A program made the translations under genes and the position numbers. From positions 1 to 59,103 of the forward strand of contig DAXK01000015.1 of assembly GCA_002506365.1 (NCBI GenBank): a stretch of DNA of 59,103 nt. Reading direction: 5' to 3'. The notes beneath the pieces are model-generated. The model saw only the letters and a program-made list of their open reading frames with translations. It ran no database searches and was not told the DNA's origin. Below, one piece after another: positions 50,884-59,103 of the stretch. Each line of letters opens with the position of its first letter. Within the stretch, counting starts at the first letter, position 1. Source of the DNA: an archaeon UBA583. Its GTDB lineage: Archaea; Nanobdellota; Nanobdellia; Woesearchaeales; UBA583.

Positions 50884-51780
50884 ATGGTGGAAAATAACTC
50901 ATATTCAACTGAAAAAAAAATCGATTCTGATTTTAAATTTGTATTTAATTTAATTAAAGATATTCTAATTTTTATAATAACATTAGTTCCTTATTTATTT
51001 ATGGGGATTCTTCATGGTATTTTATTAAATAAACAAGATTCGAAAAATTATTTTAAAAAAGTATTTGTATTTCCATTTCAAATAATAAATAATTTTTCAA
51101 CTTGGTTCTTTCAAGCTAAATTTACTGCATATATTTCATTATTTTTAATTTTAACATTTATTTTACAAATAATCTTTTTAAATCCAAATTTACAACTTTT
51201 ACAAAACTTTATGACAAATCCAACTCATTTATTATCAATTCAATTTTATACAAATTTAACCTCGGTTTTTTTACATGGATCGATCACACATTTACTAACT
51301 AATTTATTAGCTCTAAATATATTTGGAAGAATTGTTGAATCTCACTTTAAAGAAAAAACAATTTATTTATTTTTAGCATCTGGAATTATTTCAAATATTA
51401 TATCAAATTCAATTTCATTGTATCAAAATAACATATATTATTCTCTTGGGGCAAGTGGAGCAATCGCAGGATTAATTATTATGGCAATTTTATTAAATCC
51501 TATTCAATTATCGAGCATTTTTTTAATTCCTCTTCCTATTTTTCTAATTGGTTGGTTTTTAATCTTTATAGATCTTGTGGGTTTATCAAATCCAAGCCAA
51601 ACAAACAATCTAGCTCATATTGGTGGTTACTTATCATTAATTTTTTTAATGTTTGCTTTAGAAATTAAAAATAGAAAAAAAATATATTTAGGATTATCTA
51701 TTAATTTTTTATTATTAATAATATTATATATACTTAAATTATCTGGATATCTAGACATATTTATTTCAAATATATTTTAA
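50884..51780 (+). CDS. Rhomboid-family intramembrane serine protease, 298 aa
   Basis: Six or more membrane helices after a cytoplasmic N-terminus. Family motifs in order: TSVFLHGSITHLLTNLLAL with the HxxxN region, GASGAIAGLI with catalytic Ser191, and AHIGGYLS with catalytic His245. Cleaves membrane proteins within the bilayer. It is preceded by about 75 residues of extra helices. Co-transcribed with the YgjP-like peptidase, so both may handle the same membrane protein substrates. The many C-terminally anchored surface proteins here are possible targets (inference). Confidence 0.92.
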   Translation: MVENNSYSTEKKIDSDFKFVFNLIKDILIFIITLVPYLFMGILHGILLNKQDSKNYFKKVFVFPFQIINNFSTWFFQAKFTAYISLFLILTFILQIIFLNPNLQLLQNFMTNPTHLLSIQFYTNLTSVFLHGSITHLLTNLLALNIFGRIVESHFKEKTIYLFLASGIISNIISNSISLYQNNIYYSLGASGAIAGLIIMAILLNPIQLSSIFLIPLPIFLIGWFLIFIDLVGLSNPSQTNNLAHIGGYLSLIFLMFALEIKNRKKIYLGLSINFLLLIILYILKLSGYLDIFISNIF

Positions 51781-51963
51781 CTTTTTTAATAATTTAATTA
51801 TATCTAAATTTTATTTCGTAATTTAATACTCTTTAATTTGTCAAATAAATTTATTTTTAATTTAATTTCAACTTTAGAATTATGTTTTTTCTCAAAAATT
51901 ATGTTTTGAAATTATATCAAAACTGTATGTTTTATTTATTATTATTTATTTTAAATAATAACT

Positions 51964-52464
51964 TTAGGATTGTGATAAATATTCTTTATGCTCTTTGATA
52001 TTTCTCTTAAGCATTTCAACTTTTCTAGTCTTATTTTCTTCATTCATTAAAGTTCCACACACTGGACATGAAAAATTACTTTCTAAGGAGTCTTCAAATG
52101 ATAGTCTCTTACAGAAATTTGGACAAATATAGAAAATTGAGTTTTCTTCATTTTCTAATCTTTCTTCAAATAATTCTAACTTTTTCTTCTTTTCGTTTAA
52201 ATAAACAGTTTCAAAGTTATGAGGTAAAACTCTCCAATAATATAAATACCATCCTTTTTCCTTATCTTTACGTCTATCATAATCAATTAAGTTTTTAGCT
52301 TTTAATTCATATAATATACTTCTAATTTGGGAAACAGCAAATCCGATATTTTCACTAACATCAAATTCGGAAGCTCCTGGATTATTATATAGATATTCTA
52401 CAACTTGCGCTGCATCATCACCAACAATTTCATAAACAATGTCTAATATTTTATCAAGTTCCAT
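51964..52464 (-). CDS. tfe: Transcription factor E, alpha subunit
   Basis: 166 residues. N-terminal extended winged helix (DDAAQVVEYLYNNPGASEFD, QIRSILYELKAKNLIDYDRR), a linker helix, and a C-terminal zinc ribbon with Cys114, Cys118, Cys133 and Cys136 (CPNFC, CPVC). TFE helps open the promoter with TBP, TFB and RNA polymerase. Its promoter on the minus strand lies in an A/T alternating region with three near-copies of a 9-bp unit (52508-52534). Transcribed divergently from the archaellin genes, which are thus 243 bp away. Confidence 0.95.
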   Translation of the reverse strand: MELDKILDIVYEIVGDDAAQVVEYLYNNPGASEFDVSENIGFAVSQIRSILYELKAKNLIDYDRRKDKEKGWYLYYWRVLPHNFETVYLNEKKKKLELFEERLENEENSIFYICPNFCKRLSFEDSLESNFSCPVCGTLMNEENKTRKVEMLKRNIKEHKEYLSQS

Positions 52465-52707
52465 CTTCGTATTGTAACTATGGTTTTCTACATTTATAAT
52501 TATATCAGATATATCAATATATACAATATATACTTGTTGAATTAATTTAATTAATTTAATTTTTAATTTTCATTTTTATAGTCTGCTTATTTAGTAATTT
52601 ATTTTTTTGAGTTGTAGTTTAGTACTTGAAAAATAAGTGACAAATACTTATATTTTTATTTTCTAAAATCTATTTTAATAATATTAATTATTATTGTTAT
52701 TTAAAAA

Positions 52708-53304
52708 ATGGTAAATTATAAAAATTCAAAGAAAGGTGCTCAAGGTATCGGAACTTTGATTATCTTTATTGCAATGATTTTAGTAGCTGCAGTTGCTGCG
52801 GGAGTTTTAATTCAAACAGCAAGTAGTCTACAATCTAAATCATTAGATGTTGGAAGACAAACGCAAGAAAGATTAACAACTGATATCGAAGTAATTCAAG
52901 TATTCGCTGATGATGCGAGTAATGGGGCAATCGATAATGGAACTGATACGATTACATTTGTATTAAGATTAGGTTCAGGTTCAACAGCAATTAAATTATC
53001 TGATTTATTAATTAGATTTGATGCGCCAGAAGGTTCACAAAGTTTAACTTATTTAAACAATGTAACTGCTGGAGATACTGTAAATTATGGTGTTGATTTT
53101 AAGATTGAAAGTAGTAATCACAATGATGCATATTTAAATACTGGGGATTTAGCAGAAATTAAATTTATTTATAATGTGGCAAATCCAATTGTTGAAGGTG
53201 AAACTGCAACTTTAAGATTAATTACTAAAAATGGTGCTGTAAAGCCAATTCAAATTACAACTCCTTCAGCTATGACTGAAAAGATTGTATATCTATACCC
53301 ATAA
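52708..53304 (+). CDS. Archaellin, copy 1 (198 aa)
   Basis: Major filament subunit of the archaellum. Class III signal NYKNSKKG followed by AQGIGTLIIFIAMILVAAV, with processing expected after Gly10. The rest is the beta-sandwich domain. Residues 1-70 and 95-115, and the last 37 residues, are almost identical in the three copies; segments at about 70-82 and 116-142 vary. TATA-like CTTATATTT lies at 52647-52655, about 55 bp before the ATG, so unlike most genes here the mRNA has a leader. The ATG context TTAAAAAATGGT recurs in copy 3 and nearly in copy 2. The motor genes are not in the window. Confidence 0.95.
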   Translation: MVNYKNSKKGAQGIGTLIIFIAMILVAAVAAGVLIQTASSLQSKSLDVGRQTQERLTTDIEVIQVFADDASNGAIDNGTDTITFVLRLGSGSTAIKLSDLLIRFDAPEGSQSLTYLNNVTAGDTVNYGVDFKIESSNHNDAYLNTGDLAEIKFIYNVANPIVEGETATLRLITKNGAVKPIQITTPSAMTEKIVYLYP

Positions 53305-53370
53305 ATAACTTAGTTATTTTGGTGTTTAGTAATCTTTGATTACTTTATACCTCTAATTTTAATTAGAGGT
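53303..53370 (+). terminator. Hairpin series after archaellin 1
   Basis: Three stem-loops in a row: 53303-53319 (7 bp, AAATAAC / GTTATTT, beginning in the stop codon), 53328-53344 (7 bp, AGTAATC / GATTACT) and 53349-53370 (9 bp, ACCTCTAAT / ATTAGAGGT). A smaller GATGA/TCATC hairpin follows at 53384-53396, then a T-run. Likely terminator plus mRNA-stabilising structure. Confidence 0.55.
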
Positions 53371-53531
53371 TTAAAAAATATTTGATGATTATCATCTTTA
53401 TTTTTTATTTCATTTTACAATTATTAATTCTCAAAATTGAATATTTTAATTTCTAATTAGTTATTTTTTTTTATGGTGACATATATTTTTAATAATTTTT
53501 ATTAATTATTTATTATTAATTAACTAAAAAA

Positions 53532-54128
53532 ATGGTTACATATAATAATTCAAAAAAAGGAGCGCAAGGTATTGGGACTTTAATCATCTTTATTGCAATG
53601 ATTTTAGTTGCTGCTGTTGCTGCGGGAGTTTTAATTCAAACTGCCAGTAGTCTACAATCTAAATCCTTAGATGTTGGAAGACAAACACAAGAAAGATTAA
53701 CAACTGATATTGAAGTAATTCAAGTATTTGCTGATGATGCTAGTGATGGTGCAATTCATAATGGTGCAGATAATGTTACATTTGTATTAAGATTAGGTTC
53801 AGGTTCAACTGCTATTAAATTATCTGATTTATTAATTAGATTTGATGCTCCTGAAGGTTCTCAAAGTTTAGTTTACAAAGATAATACAACTGTTGGAGAT
53901 GCAACTAATTATGGGGTTGATTTTAAAATTAAAAGTAGTAATCACAATAGTGCATACTTAAATACTGGTGATTTAGCAGAAATTAAATTTACATATAATG
54001 TTTCAGATCCTATTGTTGAGGGTGAAACTTCAACTTTAAGATTAATTACTAAAAATGGTGCTGTAAAGCCAATTCAAATTACAACTCCTTCAGCTATGAC
54101 TGAAAAGATTGTATACTTATATCCTTAA
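53532..54128 (+). CDS. Archaellin, copy 2 (198 aa)
   Basis: Tandem paralogue of the gene at 52708 and of the same length; the signal region NSKKGAQGIGTLIIFIAMI is unchanged. Differences are mostly in two surface loops (ADDASDGAIHNGADNV; VYKDNTTVGDATNYGV and KSSNHNSAY). Sequons such as NVT and NTT suggest N-glycosylation. It has its own TATA region (ACATATATTTTTAAT, 53480-53494), preceded by GTGAC. Gap to copy 1 is 227 bp, long enough for separate regulation. Confidence 0.95.
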   Translation: MVTYNNSKKGAQGIGTLIIFIAMILVAAVAAGVLIQTASSLQSKSLDVGRQTQERLTTDIEVIQVFADDASDGAIHNGADNVTFVLRLGSGSTAIKLSDLLIRFDAPEGSQSLVYKDNTTVGDATNYGVDFKIKSSNHNSAYLNTGDLAEIKFTYNVSDPIVEGETSTLRLITKNGAVKPIQITTPSAMTEKIVYLYP

Positions 54129-54173
54129 ATAATTTTTAAATTATTTTTGGTAATAGTAATATTTAATTACTAT
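54127..54173 (+). terminator. Hairpin pair after archaellin 2
   Basis: Hairpin 54127-54146 (8 bp, AAATAATT / AATTATTT, loop TTTA) begins in the stop codon. Hairpin 54153-54173 (8 bp, ATAGTAAT / ATTACTAT, loop ATTTA) follows and is succeeded by five T's. Same positions as the first two hairpins of copy 1, but with different bases in both arms. Confidence 0.55.
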
Positions 54174-54363
54174 TTTTCAATTTCATATATTTTGTGATTT
54201 TACGTTATTCTATATTTTCAAATATTTATTCTTACATGTGTTATTTATGTTCTTTAAATTTCTTTACTTTTTAGTTATTTTACATTTTAACTTTATTGTA
54301 AAATGACATATTCTTTTAATATTATTTACTTCAATCTCTTTTAATTATTAATTAATTTAAAAA

Positions 54364-54960
54364 ATGGTTACATATAAAAATTCAAAAAAAGGTGCTCAAG
54401 GTATCGGAACTTTAATTATATTTATTGCGATGATTCTTGTAGCTGCTGTTGCTGCCGGAGTTTTAATTCAAACGGCTAGTAGTCTTCAATCTAAATCTTT
54501 AGACGTTGGTAGACAAACTCAAGAAAGATTAACGACTGATATTGAAGTAATTCAAGTGTTTGCTAATGATGCTAATGATGGAGAAATTACTAATGGTGTG
54601 GATAATATTACTTTTGTATTAAGATTAGGTTCAGGTTCAACTGCTATTAAATTATCTGATTTATTAATTAGATTTGACGCTCCTGAGGGTTCACAAAGTC
54701 TAACTTCTAATGTATCTTTAACAAAAGGAAATACTGCTCAATATGGTGTTGATTATAAAATTTCAGGTTCAGGTCATCAAGCAGGTTATTTGAGCACAGG
54801 AGATTTAGCTGAAGTTAGTTTTACATATAATGTAGCCGATCCAATTGTTGAAGGTGAAACTGCAACTTTAAGATTAATTACTAAAAATGGTGCTGTAAAG
54901 CCAATTCAAATTACAACTCCTTCAGCTATGACTGAAAAGATTGTATACTTATATCCTTAA
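54364..54960 (+). CDS. Archaellin, copy 3 (198 aa)
   Basis: Third tandem copy, same length, and the most divergent in the variable loops (ANDANDGEITNGVDNI; SNVSLTKGNTAQYGVDYKIS and GSGHQAGYLS). The last 37 residues are identical to those of the other copies, and the last 70 or so bases are nearly identical at the DNA level to copy 2, a sign of gene conversion. Preceded by ATGACATATTC about 60 bp upstream. A mixed filament, or switching between filament types, is possible. Confidence 0.95.
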   Translation: MVTYKNSKKGAQGIGTLIIFIAMILVAAVAAGVLIQTASSLQSKSLDVGRQTQERLTTDIEVIQVFANDANDGEITNGVDNITFVLRLGSGSTAIKLSDLLIRFDAPEGSQSLTSNVSLTKGNTAQYGVDYKISGSGHQAGYLSTGDLAEVSFTYNVADPIVEGETATLRLITKNGAVKPIQITTPSAMTEKIVYLYP

Positions 54961-54978
54961 ATTAATTTTAAATTAATT
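54960..54978 (+). terminator. Hairpin after archaellin 3
   Basis: An A/T-only stem of 8 bp (AATTAATT / AATTAATT region, loop TTA) that begins in the stop codon, matching in position the first hairpin after copies 1 and 2, and followed by TTTTAATTTT. Confidence 0.45.
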
Positions 54979-55168
54979 AATTTTAATTTTAGTTTATGTA
55001 TAATTTTATTTTTCTTTGTTGGATTATTTCAACAAATATTTATTACTATTTTATTTATATTTTCTCACATATCATTATTTCGTTATTTCATTGTTTTCAA
55101 AATATCTTTAAATACCACTTACAATAGTGACAAACCTTTAAAACGCATATTTTTGATTTAATTTCTAG

Positions 55169-58100
55169 ATGTCTTATATTAAACGATTAAAATTAAAAGG
55201 GTTCAAATCCTTTGCAAATTCTACAATTCTAACTTTTGAAAAAGGATTTAATACTGTTGTTGGAGCTAATGGTTCTGGTAAATCAAATGTTTTTGATGCT
55301 ATGTGTTTTGTTTTAGGTCGTATGAGTTCAAAAGAACTTAGAACTGAAAAATTAGGAAACTTAGTTTTTAATGGTGGAAAAAATCTTAAAGCTGCAAAAC
55401 AAGCAGAAGTTTCAATTTATTTATCAAATGATGATAAAGAATTATTAAATTCTGATTTAGAGGAAGTAAAAGTTACAAGAATTGTGACTAAAGAAGGTAA
55501 ATCAAAATATCTTTTAAATAATCAAAAATCAACAAGGACTGAGATTGTTGAAGTATTAAGGCGAGCTGATATTAATCCTGATGGATATAATATTATTTTA
55601 CAAGGAGATATTACAAGAATTGTAAATATGACTACTCGTGAAAGAAGAGAATTAATTGAAGAGATTTCTAATGTTTCAGGATATGAAGAAAAAAAATCAA
55701 AAGCTGTAAATAAACTTGATAAATTAGATACTGACTTAAAAGAAGCCGATCTTTTAATGGAGGAAAAAACAAAATATCTAAAAGAATTAAAATCTGAAAA
55801 AGAGCAAGCTGAAAAATATAATAAAGCAAAAGAAGATTTAAGATATTCAGGTTTATTATTATCAAAAGCAAAAATATTAAGAAATAATAAATTAAAAGAA
55901 ACTAAAGAATCTGATTTAATTGTTCAAGAAGAAAAATTAGATGTATTTAAAACAAAATTAAAAGAATTTGATGATAAAGGGGATGAAATTGAAACTCAAA
56001 TTACTGATTTGGAAAAAGAAATTGAAATTAAATCTCATGGTGATTTTATCACTGTTTCAAATAAAATTACTGAACTTGAAGGGGAAAAATTAAATTTATC
56101 TGAAAAACGAGCTGAAAATAAAAAGGACTTAGAAGAACTTAAAACTAAAAATTTGGGAATTAAAGTTAATATTTCTGAAAATAAAAAAGATATTTCTGAA
56201 TTGGAAAATCAAATTAAATCTTTTGAATCAAAACGTTCATCTGTTCAGTCACAATTGGTGGGGATTGAAACCCAAATTAAAGGTGTTAAAAAAGGGATGA
56301 GTTCTGAAAGTTTTGAAAAAATTGATGAAATTGAAGAAGAAATTGATGAATTAATTAAAAAAAAATATGACAAAGAATTAATTAAAAATGATAATGCAAC
56401 ACAAGTTGAAATTTTAAACACAAAAATTGAACACTTGGAATCTGAGCAAGCAAGACTTGATGGTTTATCTGGTGAAAATAAAGATCAAGCAAAAGAACTT
56501 GAGTCTTTAAGAAAAGAATTAAAACAATTAATTACTCAAGTTTCAACTAAAGCAAATTTAAGTTCTGAATTGGCAGCTAAAATTCATAATTTACAAAAAG
56601 AATATGGTAATGCTCAAGATGATTTTAATAAAATTAGGATTAAACTAGATTCATCACAACAAGCAATTGCCCAAAATCGAGCTGTTGATGCTATTTCGAA
56701 AATGAAATCACAAGATTCAGCAATTCATGGAACTGTAGCTGAATTAGCAAGTGTTCCAGATAAATACTCAATGGCATTAGAAACTGCCGCAGGTAGAAGT
56801 TTATTTAATGTTGTAGTTGATGATGATAGAGTTGCTGTTAAATATATTAATTTTTTACGTGAAAAAAGAGTAGGTTCAGCAACATTTTTACCTTTAAATA
56901 AAGTTAATGCAAAATACAGATTAGATGATTCAGTATTAAATAAACCTGGTGTTGTTGATTATGCTTTAAACTTAATTAATTTTGATTCTCGTTATGAAAA
57001 TATTTTCCACTTAGTTTTTGGAGATTTATTAGTTATTGAAAATATTGAATATGCTAAAAATATTGGTATTGGAAAATATAAAATGATTACTCTTGATGGG
57101 GATTTAGTTGCAAAATCTGGGGCAATGTCTGGTGGATTTAAAGCAAGAAAACAAAGTTTAGGGTTATTTAAAGATGAAAAATTAACTGATAAAGCTGACC
57201 AAATTCAATCAACTATTTCAAGATTAGAATCATCATTATCTCACTTACGTGATGAAAAAGAAGAAATTGAACATTCTTTATCTGATATCAGGCATAGAAA
57301 AAATGATGTTGATGGGGAAGTTGTAAAATTAGAAAAATTATTATCTATTGAGGGGAGGGATTCTTCAGATGTATCTTCAGAAATTGAGGCAATTATTGGT
57401 GATAAAATGGTTATTGAAGGATCAGTTAAAAAACAAGACAGGGATATTCAATATTTACAAGAGAGAATTGATGAATTAAATGAAACTAAAAAATCCTTAA
57501 AGGGTGATACTGGAACAGCTTCTAACGTTTTAGCCAATTTAAATAAACTTGAGGAACAAAGAGAAGAAATTAGAACTACTGTTTTAGAATTATCTTCCCA
57601 AATTGATACTCGTTCAATTAAAGTAAACTCAGTTTTAAAACCTGAGGCAACTAATTTGATTAAAATTTTATCTGATGGTGAAATTTCATATAAATTATTA
57701 AATGAAAAAATTGATGATTTATCAACTAGATTAAAACAAGTTGATTTTGATTTAAAGGAAAATAGACTAAGGGAAAAAGAATTATCTAAAGGGTATAAAG
57801 ATTTAATTGCTAAACGTGATGATTTACGTGAAAATAAGAAAAAATTAGAGAAAAAATATGAAAAAGAATTTGAAGCGTATGATAAAATTAAAGAAAAAGT
57901 TGCTCAAATAAGATATATGATTTCTGAATTTGAAACTTTAAACAAAACTTTAACTGATGATTTAGAAGCTTTATTTTCTCAAACAAAAGCAGAACTTGTT
58001 CAATCTGATGGTGATGTTGAGGATATTGTTGGATTAAAAAGATTAGATGAGTTAGTTCAAAAAGTTGAAGATAGAATTAATGGGAGTCCAATTGAAGTAA

Positions 58101-58786
58101 AAGAATTACAAAATAAAGTAAATAATTTAAAATCAAGAGTTGGGAGTTTTGGAGCTATTAATATGAAAGCTGTTGAACTTTATGATAAAATTAATGATGA
58201 ATTTACAAAATTACTTGAAAAACGTGAAGTTTTAAATGAAGAAAGAACTGAAATTTTAGAATTTATTGCTGAAATGGATGGTAAAAAGAAAGAAAAATTC
58301 ATGGAAACTTTTGATATTTTAAAAGGACATTTTGTAACTTTATTTGATCAACTATCAACAAAAGGTAAAGTTGAATTAATTATCGAAGATGAAGAAAACT
58401 TATGGGACTCTGGTGTTGAAATTCGTGTAAGATTATCTGAAAAAAATTATTTAGATATTAAATCTTTATCTGGTGGTGAAAAAACAATTACTGCTGTAGC
58501 TTTTATTTTCGCAGTTCAAGAATTTAATCCTGCAAGTTTCTATGTATTTGATGAAATTGATGCTGCTTTAGATATTATGAATTGTGAGAAATTAGGTAAA
58601 TTAATTAGAAAAAATGCTCATAAAGCGCAATATGTTGTAGTATCTCACTCTGAACATTTTATTCAATCTGCACAAACTATTTATGGTGTAACAATGGATA
58701 AAAATAAAATTTCCGGAGTTTTAAGTTTAGATTTAAAAGATATGGGTGGTTATGTTGACAAAGAGGCAGCACCTGCTGAGAAATAG
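55169..58786 (+). CDS. smc: Chromosome segregation ATPase SMC
   Basis: 1205 residues, full length. N-terminal GFKSFAN and Walker A GANGSGKSN (32-40); QGDITRIVNMTTRERRELIE follows. Two long coiled-coils enclose the hinge at about 500-660 (IHGTVAEL, AGRSLFNVVVDD, GATFLP-type GSATFLPLNKV). The C-terminal head has the signature LSGGEK (about 1100) and Walker B FYVFDEIDAALD (about 1128). SMC organises and segregates the chromosome together with ScpA/B-like partners. A lipoprotein-like gene starts two bases after the stop, which may be the next gene of the operon. Confidence 0.97.
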   Translation: MSYIKRLKLKGFKSFANSTILTFEKGFNTVVGANGSGKSNVFDAMCFVLGRMSSKELRTEKLGNLVFNGGKNLKAAKQAEVSIYLSNDDKELLNSDLEEVKVTRIVTKEGKSKYLLNNQKSTRTEIVEVLRRADINPDGYNIILQGDITRIVNMTTRERRELIEEISNVSGYEEKKSKAVNKLDKLDTDLKEADLLMEEKTKYLKELKSEKEQAEKYNKAKEDLRYSGLLLSKAKILRNNKLKETKESDLIVQEEKLDVFKTKLKEFDDKGDEIETQITDLEKEIEIKSHGDFITVSNKITELEGEKLNLSEKRAENKKDLEELKTKNLGIKVNISENKKDISELENQIKSFESKRSSVQSQLVGIETQIKGVKKGMSSESFEKIDEIEEEIDELIKKKYDKELIKNDNATQVEILNTKIEHLESEQARLDGLSGENKDQAKELESLRKELKQLITQVSTKANLSSELAAKIHNLQKEYGNAQDDFNKIRIKLDSSQQAIAQNRAVDAISKMKSQDSAIHGTVAELASVPDKYSMALETAAGRSLFNVVVDDDRVAVKYINFLREKRVGSATFLPLNKVNAKYRLDDSVLNKPGVVDYALNLINFDSRYENIFHLVFGDLLVIENIEYAKNIGIGKYKMITLDGDLVAKSGAMSGGFKARKQSLGLFKDEKLTDKADQIQSTISRLESSLSHLRDEKEEIEHSLSDIRHRKNDVDGEVVKLEKLLSIEGRDSSDVSSEIEAIIGDKMVIEGSVKKQDRDIQYLQERIDELNETKKSLKGDTGTASNVLANLNKLEEQREEIRTTVLELSSQIDTRSIKVNSVLKPEATNLIKILSDGEISYKLLNEKIDDLSTRLKQVDFDLKENRLREKELSKGYKDLIAKRDDLRENKKKLEKKYEKEFEAYDKIKEKVAQIRYMISEFETLNKTLTDDLEALFSQTKAELVQSDGDVEDIVGLKRLDELVQKVEDRINGSPIEVKELQNKVNNLKSRVGSFGAINMKAVELYDKINDEFTKLLEKREVLNEERTEILEFIAEMDGKKKEKFMETFDILKGHFVTLFDQLSTKGKVELIIEDEENLWDSGVEIRVRLSEKNYLDIKSLSGGEKTITAVAFIFAVQEFNPASFYVFDEIDAALDIMNCEKLGKLIRKNAHKAQYVVVSHSEHFIQSAQTIYGVTMDKNKISGVLSLDLKDMGGYVDKEAAPAEK

Positions 58787-58787
58787 T

Positions 58788-59103
58788 ATGTTTAAAAAAA
58801 TATTATTTTTATTTTCATTTATTTTGATAATTTCAGGATGTTCACATGTTGATAATTTTTTAGTTGAAAATAAAAAAATAATTCACAATCAAGATGAAAT
58901 AAAAACAGATATTATTTTATTATTAAAAAATAATTCTGACGCAAAAGAATATTTAGATTATTATTCTAGTTTTGAAATTGAATCAATTAAATATTCAACT
59001 CAAATTCAAACAAATTTATCTGTTCCTATTTCAAATTTTTATAAAGATATTACTTTAAATGAGAATTTAATTGAGGTTTTAATAATCGATAATTCAACTC
59101 AAT
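58788..59103 (+). CDS. Putative lipoprotein, partial
   Basis: Starts two bases after the smc stop and runs off the right edge; 105 residues visible. The N-terminus MFKKILFLFSFILIISGCSH is a signal peptide with a lipobox-like ISGC (Cys18). The exported part is mostly polar and has no motif I recognise. If the lipobox is functional the protein is lipid-anchored on the outer face of the membrane; archaeal lipoproteins exist, but the attaching enzymes are not visible here. Confidence 0.6.
   Translation, partial: MFKKILFLFSFILIISGCSHVDNFLVENKKIIHNQDEIKTDIILLLKNNSDAKEYLDYYSSFEIESIKYSTQIQTNLSVPISNFYKDITLNENLIEVLIIDNSTQ

Noticed and set aside
52501..52534. Three near-copies of a 9-bp ATATAT unit before tfe as a special regulator site.
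   Set aside because: Alternating A/T of this kind is expected in the TATA region of such AT-rich DNA.

Overview
The window is about 59 kb of very AT-rich archaeal DNA. The archaeal assignment rests on S8e, L15e, TFE, RFC small subunit, Kae1, TrmI and a Hef helicase-nuclease, on archaellins with class III signal peptides, and on TATA boxes placed 25-30 bp before many start codons, as in leaderless mRNAs. The compact gene layout, the many small or orphan membrane proteins, the GQV-type pilin-like proteins and the large surface proteins suggest a DPANN archaeon of the Woesearchaeales/Pacearchaeales kind. That lineage is inferred from style; no rRNA is present to settle it. I see no tRNA, rRNA, CRISPR array, transposase or replication initiator.

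Left part (1-5.4 kb): the 5' part of a membrane-anchored Lon-like (S16) protease, several orphan genes, and an rpl15e-rps8e operon. That operon has an unusual leader of about 210 nt containing structured RNA and, just before the start codon, a hairpin followed by nine T's. Surface cluster (5.4-19.5 kb): two paralogous ~600-residue secreted and membrane-anchored proteins flank a 3144-residue mosaic protein (NIDO-like, MAM, two 270-residue lectin-like repeats, DUF2341, PA14-like) and a small membrane-anchored partner. Pilin-like cluster (22.6-28.4 kb): a secreted membrane protein and three proteins with pilin-type N-termini, two of them giants.

Middle part (28.4-39.7 kb): two radical SAM enzymes side by side, the second of two paralogous HExxH proteins (the first is at 20.9 kb), a candidate S-layer protein with a 5' hairpin leader and a terminator that overlaps its last codons, TrmI, a 59-residue zinc-finger-like protein, a duplicated CobO-like P-loop protein, a three-gene operon of soluble coiled-coil or proline-rich proteins, and a chorismate mutase-like gene.

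Right part (39.7-59.1 kb): replication and repair (RFC small subunit, Hef, SMC), Fe-S biogenesis (IscU/SufU-type scaffold, and a CGFS glutaredoxin beside BolA with palindromic operator-like sites), an Mtq2/HemK-type methyltransferase fused to a COG2112-type kinase, Kae1 of KEOPS, a YgjP-type metallopeptidase with a rhomboid protease, TFE, and three tandem archaellins whose ends are nearly identical and whose middle segments vary. The strongest leads are the L15e attenuator-like leader, the methyltransferase-kinase fusion, the giant adhesin cluster, the degenerate CobO tandem, and the palindromes between bolA and the glutaredoxin gene.
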